This document shows, one piece after another, positions 32,210 to 42,806 of a stretch of 64,000 bases of DNA (its first letter is position 1; each line of letters opens with the position of its first letter). The stretch is from contig CM060981.1 of the NCBI GenBank assembly GCA_030765065.1, forward strand, positions 224,013,152 to 224,077,151, in the 5' to 3' direction. The notes beneath the pieces were generated by a model. That model did no database searches. It was not told the DNA's origin and saw only the letters and a list, made by a program, of their open reading frames with translations. The translations under genes and the position numbers were made by a program. Origin of the DNA: Deroplatys truncata. Its lineage: Eukaryota; Arthropoda; Insecta; Mantodea; Mantidae.

Positions 32210-33357
32210 GAACCATTGTTATTCAATTGGTGGGGCGTGTCACATCAAGGAGTAACATCCCTCCATTTCCGCAAACAAGGAGTAAAAACAGGAGCCAGAC
32301 GGTACCAAGAGGACATCCTAGAGAGAATTGTGAGGCCCTTGAATACCACACTCTTCAATGGAAGCCATTGGGTCTTTCAGCAAGACTCAGCTCAAGCTCA
32401 CAAAGCTAGAACAATTCAAGCATGGCAAAGGGACAATGTTAAACAATTCATTGCAGCAGAAGACAGACCTAAACCCACTGGACTACATATAGGCTTTGGG
32501 ATATCTACGATGCCAAACGGCTATAAAGCAAAATACTCATAATTAATCTAATATAAACACAAAATCAATCATTATAAGAAAAAGACGACGCCCACCGTGC
32601 GGAGCATAATAATACTATCAAAATCCAGACTAGCACTAACAATGTACATTACAAAGACGAAGCCACATGGCTGAATCAACGTACAGATAATAGGACGCTT
32701 ATGAAATTTAAAATAAGAGCTAATAATCAAATACATTTACTGTATACAGATAACAACTATATAAATAAGTATATACATATATGTATTGTGTACATGCATG
32801 CCAGAATGATTTGTTTCAGGGACGCAGCCTACTGCTCAAGCTCCGACTCGCGCACAAGTATGTACTTGTGATGCTCAACTCCTCTAATATAATACGACGG
32901 CATGCTTCGGCGTGAACAAGAAATAACCTCCAATCAAGCTCCCCAAATTTGCCAGGCCATAATCAGAGCTTCGGTAATGGATACGTCCGGCCTCCTCTCC
33001 TTACCCTGGTTTAAGCCCTAAGGGCTGGCCGATATACCAATACCTTAAATCCGCAGGTGCATAAGCGGTACTGCCACACCTCTACCTAAATTCACTCCGG
33101 TGGAGGTTTTTTAGTGGGTAGGGTCGGAGTCCCACACTCCCATTTATGGGGTTAGTACGCAAAAGTATTGTTCCTCCACTCGAAAAAAAATTGGAGAGTA
33201 AGGTCTTGCTAAACCTCACTCCAGTTTGGAATCTCTAAAGCGAGATCTCGTAAAGGCAGCGCAGGAAATTCCTCCAGATGTCATCCATGCTGCAGTAGCA
33301 GACTGGCCTAACAGATTAGGGTCATGTGTAAAGGCCAGAGGTGATCATTTTGAATGA
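32210..33357 (+). pseudogene. Tc1/mariner-superfamily transposase, split by ~0.7-kb insertion
   Basis: The first part (32210-32523) reads WWGVSHQGVTSLHF, KTGARRYQEDILE, LNTTLFNGSHWVFQQDSAQA (second catalytic Asp in QQD) and, after a small deletion, DLNPLDY and LWDIYDAKRL. The reading resumes at 33223 with SLESLKRDLVKAAQEIPPDV, then AAVADWPNRLGSCVKARGDH and FE-stop (33355-33357). These blocks are the usual C-terminal order for this arthropod transposase group. The N-terminal third and first Asp are missing. The middle is replaced by about 32524-33222. Confidence 0.72.
32524..33222. mobile_element. Insertion inside the transposase, possible LINE 3' region
   Basis: This block interrupts the coding sequence. 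It has no ORF. Its right half contains GTGGAGGTTTTTTAGTGGGT and GGAGTCCCACACTCCC, which loosely resemble 3' untranslated regions of R1-clade LINEs, and then an A-run (33184-33191). I could not identify a target duplication, so the class is uncertain; it could also be ordinary sequence acquired by rearrangement. Confidence 0.35.
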
Positions 33358-33386
33358 CTTTAGTGGAAATGCTCATTAGTCATTGA

Positions 33387-33389
<3 letters not shown>

Positions 33390-33433
<44 letters not shown>
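33390..33433. repeat. (AT)n microsatellite
   Basis: An uninterrupted AT run of about 22 units lies directly after the end of the split transposase. Confidence 0.95.
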
Positions 33434-33438
<5 letters not shown>

Positions 33439-33490
33439 TCATGTCTTTTATTTTAATACATATCGCTTCTTAATCATAGCACTGAACTGT

Positions 33491-33526
<36 letters not shown>
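33491..33526. repeat. (CA)n microsatellite
   Basis: A pure CA run abuts the 5' end of a family A SINE. Confidence 0.95.
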
Positions 33527-33527
<1 letters not shown>

Positions 33528-33529
<2 letters not shown>

Positions 33530-33812
33530 CGTCCTCCGTGGTGTAGTGGTTTACATGTAGCCTCTAGTTCCCGAGGTCGCGGGTTCAAATCCGGCGGAAG
33601 GTGATGAATTTTTCGGGCGTAAAAATCTTTAGCATGGCTTTCTTCGGAAGGGAAGTAAAGCCGGTGGTCCCGTGTCGTAGATTTACGGCACGTAAAAGAA
33701 CCTCAAGCCTGATAAAGAGGCCTCTGAGCAAAATTACCGGTCTTTCACGCCCAATATAGAATGGGACGCTAAGGACCACAGTAGTTAAAGAACATCCATA
33801 AATAAAACTCAA
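33528..33812 (+). mobile_element. SINE family A, complete copy
   Basis: The head GTCGTCCTCCGTGGTGTAGTG (A box) is followed by GGTCGCGGGTTCAAATCC (B box). The body has GAATTTTTCGGGCGTAAAAA, GAAGGGAAGTAAAGCCGGTG, TTTACGGCACGTAAAAGAAC, CTCAAGCCTGATAAAGAGGC and GGACGCTAAGGACCACAG, with a 3' end at CATCCATAAATAAAACTC. It is the best reference copy in the window. The 81-codon minus-strand ORF over it is a shadow. Confidence 0.85.
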
Positions 33813-35086
33813 TTTAACACACGCACACAATGATCTACATTGTCAGAAGATTATGAATGAAAGACTGACCATTTGTTAGTATTTAATTATATAAATTAAT
33901 ATTTAAGTGTAGATTTTAGTTCAATGAAATAACGTTTTTGAGAACTAATGTGATCTTGCGCCTCGTGCATATGAGTTTATGGTTCCCATCTTAAACTTAT
34001 GGGGCTTCGCCCGCGATTAATTCTCTGACGGTTAATGTGGTTTCCTTTAAGAAAAGTTTGGTAACTCCTGACCTAGGCTAGCGAATCAGTATAAACAAAA
34101 CGGCAACTCTATTTGGGGGTTAACGCAGAAACGCTGGATGTTCTTGTTCTTTTCAGTGCGTTTAAAATATGGTGAAAATCGTTACGTTTCAAATAAAGCT
34201 TAAATGGAGACGCAGAGTGTGCTGAATTCCTGCGCATGACTCTGTAATGCATAAAGATTACCTCTTTAATTGGATGATAAACATGCTGACAGTAGCAGCT
34301 ACAGGAGTCCAACTAAAGCCAATAATGTTAAGAGTAGGGAAACCCTGGAAAGAAGGGAACTCGCTCTTTAACGAAGCTAATTAACAAAGGTCAGCGTTCC
34401 CAGTCTTTTTGACTTTTGTAACGGAGGCCCTTATGGCATGCGTCACTTTTTTGTTTGTTATTCTTTAATTTCATTCAACCTTTATTACTTTCTCAGCCCA
34501 TCACGTAAGGTAGATAGAAGTATTACATTAACAAACATTAATCAACCAATTTGTACAGAAATAGTCACTCACCTGTTACGCTTGCGAAAATATCAAACGC
34601 AAGATTATTTATTTCTTCCATTCCAATAACTAGGATAACCAGTCAGGAAACGCTAAAATGAAATAATTGGGAAAAATAGCGCTAATAATACAGAATGGAA
34701 AGGAGGTAGAAGTCCAAAGCTTAAACTGGAGATTATATATGCTACACCCAATGAAATATTTTTTCTTTTTAAACTAGATCCACCATAAAAATAGTTTGTA
34801 TAAGAAACTTATCACTGCATAATTGTGTGGCGTGTTGTTATATAAACCTATGGACAGTTAAGAAGAAATTGAATCGGTTTTTCCTCTAAAATTTCGACCA
34901 TTGAAATTCCTTCAGAATCGTAATTTTCCTGATGTACTACATTTAACGTCGAGGAGGGGTACCTGCCATATATGCTGGCTTAAAACCCCAGAAAAAAAGC
35001 ACGGTAAAGTATTTATTAAACCGTGCATGAAAAGGGGCGAAAACTTACTTAAATGCAACATATTTCAGCTGAGAACAATTACTGCT
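33813..35086. other. No gene recognised
   Basis: Several 60-70 codon ORFs occur without motifs. Nothing could be supported. Confidence 0.45.
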
Positions 35087-35405
35087 TGTTTGGGCGCCGG
35101 GGTAGCGCAGTGATTTCGTTTCCAGCTCTCGTACTGAGGATCCGGGTTTCGATTCTCGGCTCTGGGGTGGAGATTTTAAAGTCGGCCCTATCCACGCCTT
35201 CACTTCCGATTTGTTCATGTGAGATATCCCTAAGGCACAACGTGGTTTGGAGTCCACGGTGAAAGCTGTAGGTCCTCTCATTCCACCGCCATCCTCATCA
35301 CGGATTTCGCCCGCTAGGTGCCTCCATCTCAGAAATGGGTCCAGTCATCGCTTGGTGGAATGAGGTAATCCCCGAAGGTCATATGCCATATGGGGAGTGT
35401 TAGAA
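35087..35405 (+). mobile_element. tRNA-derived SINE, family E
   Basis: The head GGCGCCGGGGTAGCGCAGTG (A-box region) and GATCCGGGTTTCGATTC (B box) precede a ~240-bp body with GCACAACGTGGTTTGGAGTC, GGTCCTCTCATTCCACCG and GCCATATGGGGAGTGTTAG. Only one copy is in the window, so the family boundary is approximate. It is not a functional tRNA; the acceptor arm cannot close. Confidence 0.6.
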
Positions 35406-35683
35406 AAGAGTAATTGCCCCCCCCAAAATTAAATACGATGGCATTGCTTCAGGATAATTTAGATTATGTAAGAAACGGACTAAAGCAGCCCACCAAAATG
35501 CTCCTGCGAGTACTTAGCTCACAGAAGATATACAGTTTTGGGGAAAATGTTTTCAGAACCAATGTTGAATCAATATCTGTCATGACACTATATTCCTTGG
35601 TAAAGGATACAGGCATATTGAATTGATATTAAAACGATACAGATAGCACAATATGCCTATAGACTAAAAAGCGTCCGGAGTAA

Positions 35684-36968
35684 GGCCCATTCACAATGAA
35701 ATGTAAGCGCAGACGTAGCATAAGCGCAAGACTTTGCATTCATGTTATTTAATGGAAGCATTCACATAGAGTCATGCAACGGCTACGCAACGCAAGAGTT
35801 TGCAAACACCAAACTTTATGCTTGCGTTGCGTGCATAGAGGAAGAATTCTGCATTGCTTTCTCTTTGCATTGCCTGCTGTTCAACAGCAGAAAATCGCGA
35901 TGCGAGACTTTAGCCGTCTAATGTACATGCATGCACTCTTCCATTAGGCCGTGCCACACAAATTATGGGTCACCATCTCTCATTTCTCTCAAGAAGTTAT
36001 GGTAGTGTCCTTACTGAATCCTCTTTCATTTGGTGGATGAACCCGGCATCTGTGGCTAGATTTCTTGGCTCAGGCGCAGAGAGATAATGAACATTGTATT
36101 AATATAGCTTGAGCAGCTGTAACATCACATGTACAACTCGCTGCAGTTTCCGGACATTATTCCGTACGCGGGAAGGAGGTATGGAATTTTAAGAAACTTA
36201 CGGAATCGGGGTTTTTTAATACACAGAGTTGATTGTGTAGTATCCTGGGTTCTTAAATTGTGTAGGAGTTGTTGCTTTATCGAAAACATTGGGCCCTTCT
36301 TGGCGACCGCTTAGCTTTTACGGAAATCTTGTCAGAAGATATTGCGATCGTGATGGAAAAAAAATGGCTAATGGAATGTCGCGAAGCAAGGAAAATTTAG
36401 CTAAATGAACCATTCGAGTTTAGACGCGCAGATCCTACGGTTACGCCCTGTCGTCGTTCCGTAGCTGCGGCCCTTGAGGCTTAGGGCCCATCACAGAACA
36501 CTAAAAGGGCCTATGATGTTACAATTTTGGCAGAAGAATGCCAGCGATAGCAACACTAACATGATGCAAGTGCGTGTTGTTACATATTGATAGCGAAAAT
36601 GCTCACTACCTACATACGGAATAATGACCCTTTTCCCATAGTATTTGCACAACTACTTTCAATGTTTTGAGCAAACAGTCGTGATGTCACTAACGCTACA
36701 GGCGGCTGTTGGACGTATGTGTGTAATTTTTTTTGTGACCTACTTATTTATAAATTATTGAGTGAACTTTCTTATTTGGTATTGTTGATTATATTATTCA
36801 ATTTGAAACTCACGGTGCACTCGGAACATTTCCGAAGTTAGTTTAAGGATCTAGAAGCCCGTGCAAACTTCTTGCGTTACGCCTACGGCTGCATTCAGAA
36901 TGGTGTTCCCTCACACCTGCGCTTATGCTGCATTACGCTAGCGCTTACATTTCATTGTGAATGAAGCC
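35684..36968. mobile_element. PIF/Harbinger-like TIR element, non-coding
   Basis: The left end GGCCCATTCACAATGAAATG, followed by TAAGCGCAG, is the inverted counterpart of the right end ending CATTTCATTGTGAATGAAGCC at 36968, with similarity extending inward through GCGCTTAC and CATAAGCGC. A TAA triplet flanks both sides (35681-35683, 36969-36971), the 3-bp W-type duplication used by PIF/Harbinger elements. Internal sequence has no intact transposase; the 61-codon ORF at 36129 was not recognised. Superfamily assignment rests on the termini only. Confidence 0.65.
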
Positions 36969-36971
36969 TAA

Positions 36972-38010
36972 ACGACAGAAAACTGTATCGAAGCAGACAA
37001 GACAAAACCCGTCATATGCGGCTCAGGCCTAACCTATAAATGTCGCAGTACTTGTATTTTGGGTTCCAGTATCTAACAACGGTTGCACTTTGGCACCGAA
37101 GCGATACCACGTAAGTTAAAGTGCAGCGTAAAATGTTTAATCTACATAGCCTTTCGCATATGGGCGATACTTATACAAATTATGTTTGAAACTTAAGACC
37201 AGATAGAATTTATCAATTTAAATTGTATACAGAAGGTTCTCCAGGTGGTCGTGTTGAAGGCAGAAAAGGAAAATGTGATTCCTTACATCGGAAGAAGGGA
37301 CCGCAAACAGCAGCTAAACATTCGTAATGCAGAAAACCCTCTTCTGCTGCTAAGAGAGTAAAATCTGAAAACGGATTTGTATTAATTGAATTTTCTCATT
37401 AGTTTCTTTATGGGCATAATTATGATCAAAGTGATGAAAACAAGTACACTACGTTACGAACATATTGTGCCGCTTTCCAATGAGCATCTTGAATTACGGA
37501 GAGAATTTACTGACTACTACATCAGGACCGAAAATTCGTTCACAAGATAGTAGTGGCAAATGAAACGCAATGTACAAAATCTGGTGTTTTCAATTTTCAA
37601 CAATATTATGTGACCATCTGAGAATGCGTATCCCTAACTCATGCATTTTTAGATTTTTTTTTTTTTCAATATGTTAATGTTTCATTTCATGTTACCGCAT
37701 AAACTGCTAGTTAATATACAAACTTGAATACTTTTGGCATAGAACCTTTTTTCAGCTATTCGTGATTAAATATCGGTGTAAATGCGTTTAAAATGTAAAC
37801 ACTTCATACACGATACCCTTTTCTCCGAAAGAGATCGGCGTTATTTACTTCATTTATATGACAAGGTGTCAAATGTTCCATTTCCAAATTATTTGTTTTT
37901 GGCAAGATGCATGGGACGGACTAAAGCTTATGAATTTTTCCCTCCTTTCAATAGTTCTATTTGTACTAAGCATTTCTACCATTCTGGATGGTGAATTTGC
38001 TTTCCCCCAC
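36972..38010. other. No gene recognised
   Basis: AT-rich sequence without a coding region or known repeat. Confidence 0.45.
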
Positions 38011-38440
38011 TTTTTACTTTTTTCTACCACACATCTAAAGTAGGTATTGCATGCCACCCAAACATTCGACATCCAGGTTTCATGTAAATACACGTTTTGA
38101 GGTCCATGGAAACTCCAAAAAGTAGTTTTAGAAGAATATCCATGCGTGTATGGTTTGATTAAAATAATATTATATTTGAGACATTACTGAGATAACTTAA
38201 ATGCATTCATATTGTGAAGTCGTCTTCAAACTGATTGAATTTGGTACAATGGGATAGACAAAAACTTACTGCTGGAGAAATGTAAAGCTTATTAAAATAC
38301 AAAATTTGTGTTTTTAAAATATTCCATGTTGCATATTTGCACTTTCTCAAAGTGCATCATCCAGAGCTCACGCTTGAAAGTTTGTGATTCTTCTTTTTTT
38401 CTTCTTTGTATTGCAAATGCTTGTTTCCACGGTGAAACAT
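38011..38440 (+). mobile_element. Very diverged HLE relic
   Basis: TTTTTACTTTTTTCTACCACAC starts a stretch with GCATGCCACCCAAACATTCG, ACACGTTTTGAGGTCC and later TGGGATAGACAAAAACTTAC, all recognisable echoes of the HLE body in the right order. The microsatellite is reduced to GCGTGTATGG. The right limit is uncertain. Confidence 0.5.
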
Positions 38441-38461
38441 GAATAAATCTTTTACCACGTT

Positions 38462-39790
38462 GCGCATAGGCGCTGTGGGCTAGAGTGGAGCTATGGTTCC
38501 AGGGGGAGAGGATCTTAAGTACGGGGTATTGGACCGGTGCCTACTCACATCATACAACTTTTACACACATATCTAAAACATCGCACTTTTATAGTTTCAG
38601 TTGCGGGACACAAATCAACACAAAGGCCAATACGTGGCGGAGTCCCCGAAGGTTCTGTGTTATCCCCCACACTACCTACCCACAGAGCAGCACGTCAATA
38701 TGGCGCAGTACGCTGATGACGTGCTCCTGTATTGTACAAGTAAAAACCCACGCAGAGCCTTCTACCCCATTTAGAGACACCTCCGCCTCCTCCAAGAGTG
38801 GTGCAGGCGTTGGCGATTATCCATTAACCCGGCAAAAAGCCACGCCATTCTCTTCACCAAGCGCCGCTTTCCTGAAATCCTCCCCACATTCAACTACCTC
38901 AGGAGAAGGATAGAATGGACGAATGCCGTCACCTACTTGGGAGTTAAGTTAGATAAGAGCCTAACTTTTGAGGGACACATCAGGGACCTCACGCATCGAG
39001 CTTCTGTGGCTACGGCTTTATTGTACCCCATGGTGAGGTCGGCGATGCCTGTCCCTCTTAAGTTATACCTTTTTCGAGCGCTCGTATTCCCCGTCCTGCT
39101 TTACGCCTGCGAGATCTGGGGCATGGCCGCAGACTTCAGTCTGCTGCTTCTGTAACGGGTGCAGAATAGGGGCCTTCGGGCTATCTATTCTGTAAACCGC
39201 TCCTTTCCCGTGAGACTGCTTCACGAAGCCTCATCTCTTCTTTACGTGGAGGATGAAATTAGGCGCCGGGCTGCAAAATTTTACGACCAGTTGCCATACC
39301 ATCAGAGCGCCCTCGGTCGGCATCTTGGGGATTATAACCCTAGAACATACCGCTTGAGGCGTCACCGGCTTCCCCGCACGGCATGCGGGTATATCCGGTA
39401 ACAACGGAGCACCTCCAACAGCAGCTAAGGCTGAGCTCCTATACAATCCCTTCAAGAGTAGCTTGGACTTCCGCCACCCTACAACCCCCATACCCCGTCA
39501 CTACGTGGTTAAGCCCTAATTAGTGCAGGTACACGCCTAACACACCTTCGGGTTGCCCTCAGCCCGCCAATATGTCGTCGTCGGTGCCTACTCAGCATCG
39601 CGAGGAAAGTGAGGAGCTGCGATAGGCAGCAATCCTGGCCACGGAGGGCAAACATTCTGGCTGGGGGATGTGTGATGCTGGACGCATCACTTCCCCGGCT
39701 GAATGACTGCCCATCTCTGCTGTGTGTACGTGGGCGAGATGTTGGCAATCGGGTTGGTAGGTCTAGGCCCTTCATAGGCTGTAGCACTAC
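38462..39790 (+). mobile_element. Jockey-like LINE fragment 2
   Basis: A longer copy of the LINE at 27851-28650, starting inside the RT domain and running through the RT C-terminus into a 3' region (39402-39790). Shared 3' landmarks are GTGGTTAAGCCCTAATTAG and CTCAGCCCGCCAATATG. The left boundary is a 5' truncation near 38462; the right boundary is not defined. Confidence 0.7.
38555..39401 (+). pseudogene. Non-LTR reverse transcriptase fragment with YADD
   Basis: A first frame reads QLLHTYLKHRTFIVSVAG and RPIRGGVPEGSVLSPTL, the RT motif around the conserved GVPQGS-type turn. A frameshift then leads into MAQYADDVLLYCT, with the catalytic YADD at 38709-38720. Next come LRLLQEWCRRWRLSINPAKS (the thumb-side NPxKS motif), RRIEWTNAVTYLGVKLD, PLKLYLFRALVFPVLLYACE and RVQNRGLRAIYSV. 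There are in-frame stops at about 38775 and at 39153-39155. Endonuclease and ORF1 are absent, so it cannot be active. Confidence 0.82.
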
Positions 39791-40794
39791 GAGATTATTA
39801 TTATGTTGTTGTATGCAACTAAGTACTTATTTCTTAATTTCAAATCATTCCTAGGCAAAAATGTACTGTGACTAATATAACGCAGATAGAACAATTATTT
39901 TATATGATACTATGATGTATATATATAAAAATAATATAATGTGAATTTGTAATGGGCAGATATAGTTGTCTAAATGTGTCACATCTAAAACACGTCTTAA
40001 TTGTTCGTGAAACTAGCCCATGATATGCAAAAAGCTTAAGAAGGGAATGTTATCATAAATCTGGAAGCCTATCGCCGTCTACCACGTGGGTTGCGGTAAG
40101 CCGTCAGAATTAGATCTTTAATGTAAACCAAAGCAAGCTGGAATGAGATATATAGACTTTGAAGATCAGTTTAATGAAATGCGTATTGCGATGGCAGGAT
40201 TGTCAATTGTTTTGCAATGTTTAGGTTAATAAATAGAATACGAATATGCTTTTAAAGTGTTGAGTTTTGTAAGTTCTCTCAGGCATTGAGAAATACTTCC
40301 TTTGCTTTATAATACCACTGGAAGGAGCGCACAAAGCATTTAATGCTAGAAAAAATGTATTGCGTCCCCAACATTCCTGGCGCAATGCCAATTAATTAGG
40401 TATGTTTTAATTAAAACGTTTAATATATATATTTTTTTTGAAAATGTCTAAATAATTTAATGTTTGTACTAATTACCTGACCTCCTCAGCTCTTTAACGA
40501 GCTGCAAGAGAAGAATGCGAGGTGGTTTCACAATTCTCTATCAACGCAAGAGGATTTATATGCCTCTGGGCGCTCTTTACGACCAGGAGAGGAATTTACT
40601 TCAATTATCTTCTCGCATTTTATTACTTCTGCATCACAGCGATGCCGTTTCTTATCTATACTAAATTTATAAAGAGAAAAAATGTGTGTGTTTGGAGGGG
40701 GGTAATTTAGGAAGCCACTATACCGATTTTGATAATTTTTTCATTGAAAAGCACTGTTTTTCAGGACGAACAAAGGCTATAAAATATATAAAAA
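39791..40794. other. No gene recognised
   Basis: AT-rich sequence. Near 40710-40790 the string ACTATACCGATTTTGATAAT is reminiscent of conserved 3' regions of insect LINEs, but it is too short to call. Confidence 0.4.
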
Positions 40795-41696
40795 TAGCTA
40801 GTGTTTTTCCCTTACACTGCGGCTCTAGCGCCGGCCGCCTCGGCCCGGTCTACCGCCGAAGAAGGTTTATTATCCCCATAACTCTTCACGTTCTCATAGT
40901 TATAGTAGCAATTACAATGATAAGCACATGCCTTATCATAAGAGATGTTAGAAATGTTGTCCTTCTCTATCCACGCGTTTCTGGCATCTTCTCAGAAAAT
41001 TTGTATTCACACTTAAGAATTACATATCCGAAATTGAATGCATATCTCGCTCCACCAATGTACGGGGAGTACATTGCTACACTTTAATTTTCAAATTCCC
41101 CCAAAGATAAAACTCGCATGAGGTTAAATCAGGAGATCGTGAGGGCCATAATCCTTTACTAATTACCCTATCTTAAAAAAATTCCCGAATTAATTAACGA
41201 CTCATCAGCGGTATGTGTGCCAGCAGAGTCTTGGAAAAAATCCAGACTGCCATTCAACGACAGTCAGCTGTTCAAAATATAGTGTGAGCATGACATTCCT
41301 GTAACTCTGCATTTATTGTTTGTTCAACAATGACGCAGTATTTCATATCACAACATTGTAAATGCCAGAGTGATTGTAGTTAAATAAGCATTATTGTATG
41401 ACATTGATTTGAGACGTTTATTAATTATAAGCATTGTTAGGAAATAAGTTTACACGGCCTCACTGAAACTGACAATAAGAGCGGGTAACAATGAGCGAGG
41501 GGGTGAGTTGTTTATCAATTATTAGAGACAAGCAAATGACGTCAGATTGGCGCGCTTTTCTTAGAAATGGAGGGAATTTCTTCCCTAGAGCATATGTTTT
41601 CGTAATATTTGATTGGATATAAAAATAGACGCTAATGTTGGCGCGTTTTATTAACCAATAGCAGCTCGGTTATAATCTTTAGGCATATCGGGGTGT

Positions 41697-41710
41697 GGGA
41701 GTATAAAAAG
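41697..41710 (+). promoter_or_regulatory. TATA box of the LTR-like block
   Basis: GTATAAAAAGC lies about 45 bp downstream of an ACCAATAG (CCAAT) box and about 300 bp upstream of AATAAA signals, the spacing of U3 promoter and R-region polyadenylation in LTRs. Confidence 0.5.
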
Positions 41711-41734
41711 CTAAAGCCAGAGGCAAGTATTGTC

Positions 41735-41860
41735 CAGTTCAACAGAATCATCCACGCATTACACGTCGCCCAGTTCAACAAAATCATTCAGAAGTTAAAC
41801 GTCGCTCAGTTCATCAGAATCGTTCGCGAGTTACACGTCGCAATTCTACAGAATCTCTCG
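41735..41860 (+). repeat. Four ~36-bp direct repeats downstream of TATA
   Basis: Units beginning CAGTTCAACAGAATCAT, CAGTTCAACAAAATCAT, CAGTTCATCAGAATCGT and CAATTCTACAGAATCTC start at 41735, 41771, 41807 and 41841. Each ends near ACGTCGC. The overlapping 74-codon ORF therefore shows a 12-residue periodicity (VAQFNKII-type), which is a product of the DNA repeat. Confidence 0.85.
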
Positions 41861-42544
41861 CGTCGTAAAGCTAGTTATAAATGTACAATACGCGAATTAA
41901 TAAGGTGCAACAAATAAGTGATTATAGTAACATTAGAAAATCTAACAGTTTCAGTCTGGCGTGTATCAAGAATCAATATGTGAAATTGAATAATGTGTGA
42001 CGACAATAAAAGTGTAAAAACAAATTCTTTTATCAGTGTTATCTTTCAATAAAAACTCCTTTCCGTTTACACACCCTGTTTAAGAGATTTGCTCGACTGA
42101 ATAATAATAATAGCTAGCCGGAGCACAATGAACCCAAAATGCAAAATAATAAAACAATAACAGGCGCTCAGAAATAGATAACACGAGTTACCGCGACAAA
42201 TTGGCTCCCATATGTTGTGCAGATAAACATGAAGCATCTTCAAACTACCTAACAAATATTCCACTTCAACAAATACAGGTCCTATTATTCTGATGCATTT
42301 ACTGCACACCAGTTTTCGCGTCATGCAAGGGAACAACGTGTGTAAAATCGGGTTTCTCTGTACTGCAATATGTGTTATTTTGCGATGAAACATAGCCATA
42401 AAAATGGAACCATGCATCGTCAGAGGAGAACATCAAGCGTGGGTCAATTACTTATAATTTCCAAAATCCAATTATAGAAATTTATCCGACTCTGATGTCG
42501 CATGAAATATAAGGTGTATACAACAAACCCATACATTGTAAGAC

Positions 42545-42546
<2 letters not shown>

Positions 42547-42581
<35 letters not shown>
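42547..42581. repeat. Poly(A) tract, 35 bp
   Basis: A pure A-run next to the inner edge of the right arm of the long-TIR element. The orientation does not suit a retroposon tail for either flanking element. Confidence 0.9.
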
Positions 42582-42583
<2 letters not shown>

Positions 42584-42806
42584 AGCGAGAAATTCCCTCA
42601 ATTTCGGATATTAACTTTCGAGTGTGAATGAAAATTTCCTGAGATGCTAGAAAATCGTGGATAGAGAAAATTTCCAACATCGCTTATCCTAAGGTAAGTG
42701 CTTATTATGATGTAATTGTAACTTTGAGAACTTGAGGCGGTTGCGGGGATATTCGGCCGAAGCGCGAGCCGCCGTGTGAAGGAAAAACACTTTATTTTAA
42801 AAATGG

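Larger units (their letters stand above)
41331..42268 (+). mobile_element. Candidate solo LTR in transposase relic
   Basis: The insert starts TGACGCAG and ends CCACTTCA, with ACAA on both sides (41327-41330, 42269-42272), fitting a TG...CA LTR with a 4-bp target duplication. The duplicated block can also be read as 8 bp, TTCAACAA. LTR-like signals lie in order on the plus strand: CCAAT at 41657, TATAAAAAG at 41702, and AATAAA at about 42006 and 42049. Four ~36-bp direct repeats follow the TATA box (41735-41860). No retroviral-type genes are present. The element type is inferred from ends and signals. Confidence 0.6.
41070..42447 (-). pseudogene. Mariner-like DDE transposase relic, interrupted
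   Basis: Reading the minus strand from 42447: DPRLMFSSDDAWFHFYGYVS (first acidic region), SSQNNTYCSTEKPDF, VPLHDAKTGV, then after a frameshift CIRIIGPVFVE. At this point the gene is interrupted. It resumes near 41322 with QTINAE, FEQLTVVEW, FFQDSAGTHTADESL (second Asp) and GLWPSRSPDLTSCEFYLWGN (third acidic region), then LKIKV and a stop. Frameshifts and stops make it non-functional. It is the same family as the 19041-19468 fragment but retains the middle of the protein. Confidence 0.75.
40795..42806 (-). mobile_element. Second long-TIR Tc1/mariner-like element, split by solo LTR
   Basis: A left arm (40795-41055) and a right arm (42583-42806) are diverged inverted copies, sharing GTGTTTTTCC, TTAC(A/T)ATTACAATGATAAGC-type blocks, GATGTTAGAAAT, CTCTATCCACG and ATATCCGAAATTGA. 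Between them lies a minus-strand transposase relic of the same family as at 19041-19468, interrupted by an LTR. Long terminal arms around the same transposase type occur in both elements. The outermost ends and any TA duplication are not clear. A 35-bp poly(A) run adjoins the right arm. Confidence 0.6.

Noticed and set aside
40700-40790. RTE-type LINE 3' motif (ACCGATTTTGAT)
   Set aside because: It is short, and no tail repeat, target duplication or RT sequence adjoins it.
40686-41087. 133-codon ORF with a hydrophobic stretch
   Set aside because: It runs across the terminal arm of a transposon and the antisense end of its transposase. The inverted copy at 42583-42806 shows this is repeat DNA.
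41323-42272. hAT element with 8-bp duplication TTCAACAA
   Set aside because: The sequence between the repeats has no inverted termini, while TG...CA ends, TATA, CCAAT and AATAAA fit an LTR with a 4-bp duplication. Kept only as an alternative.
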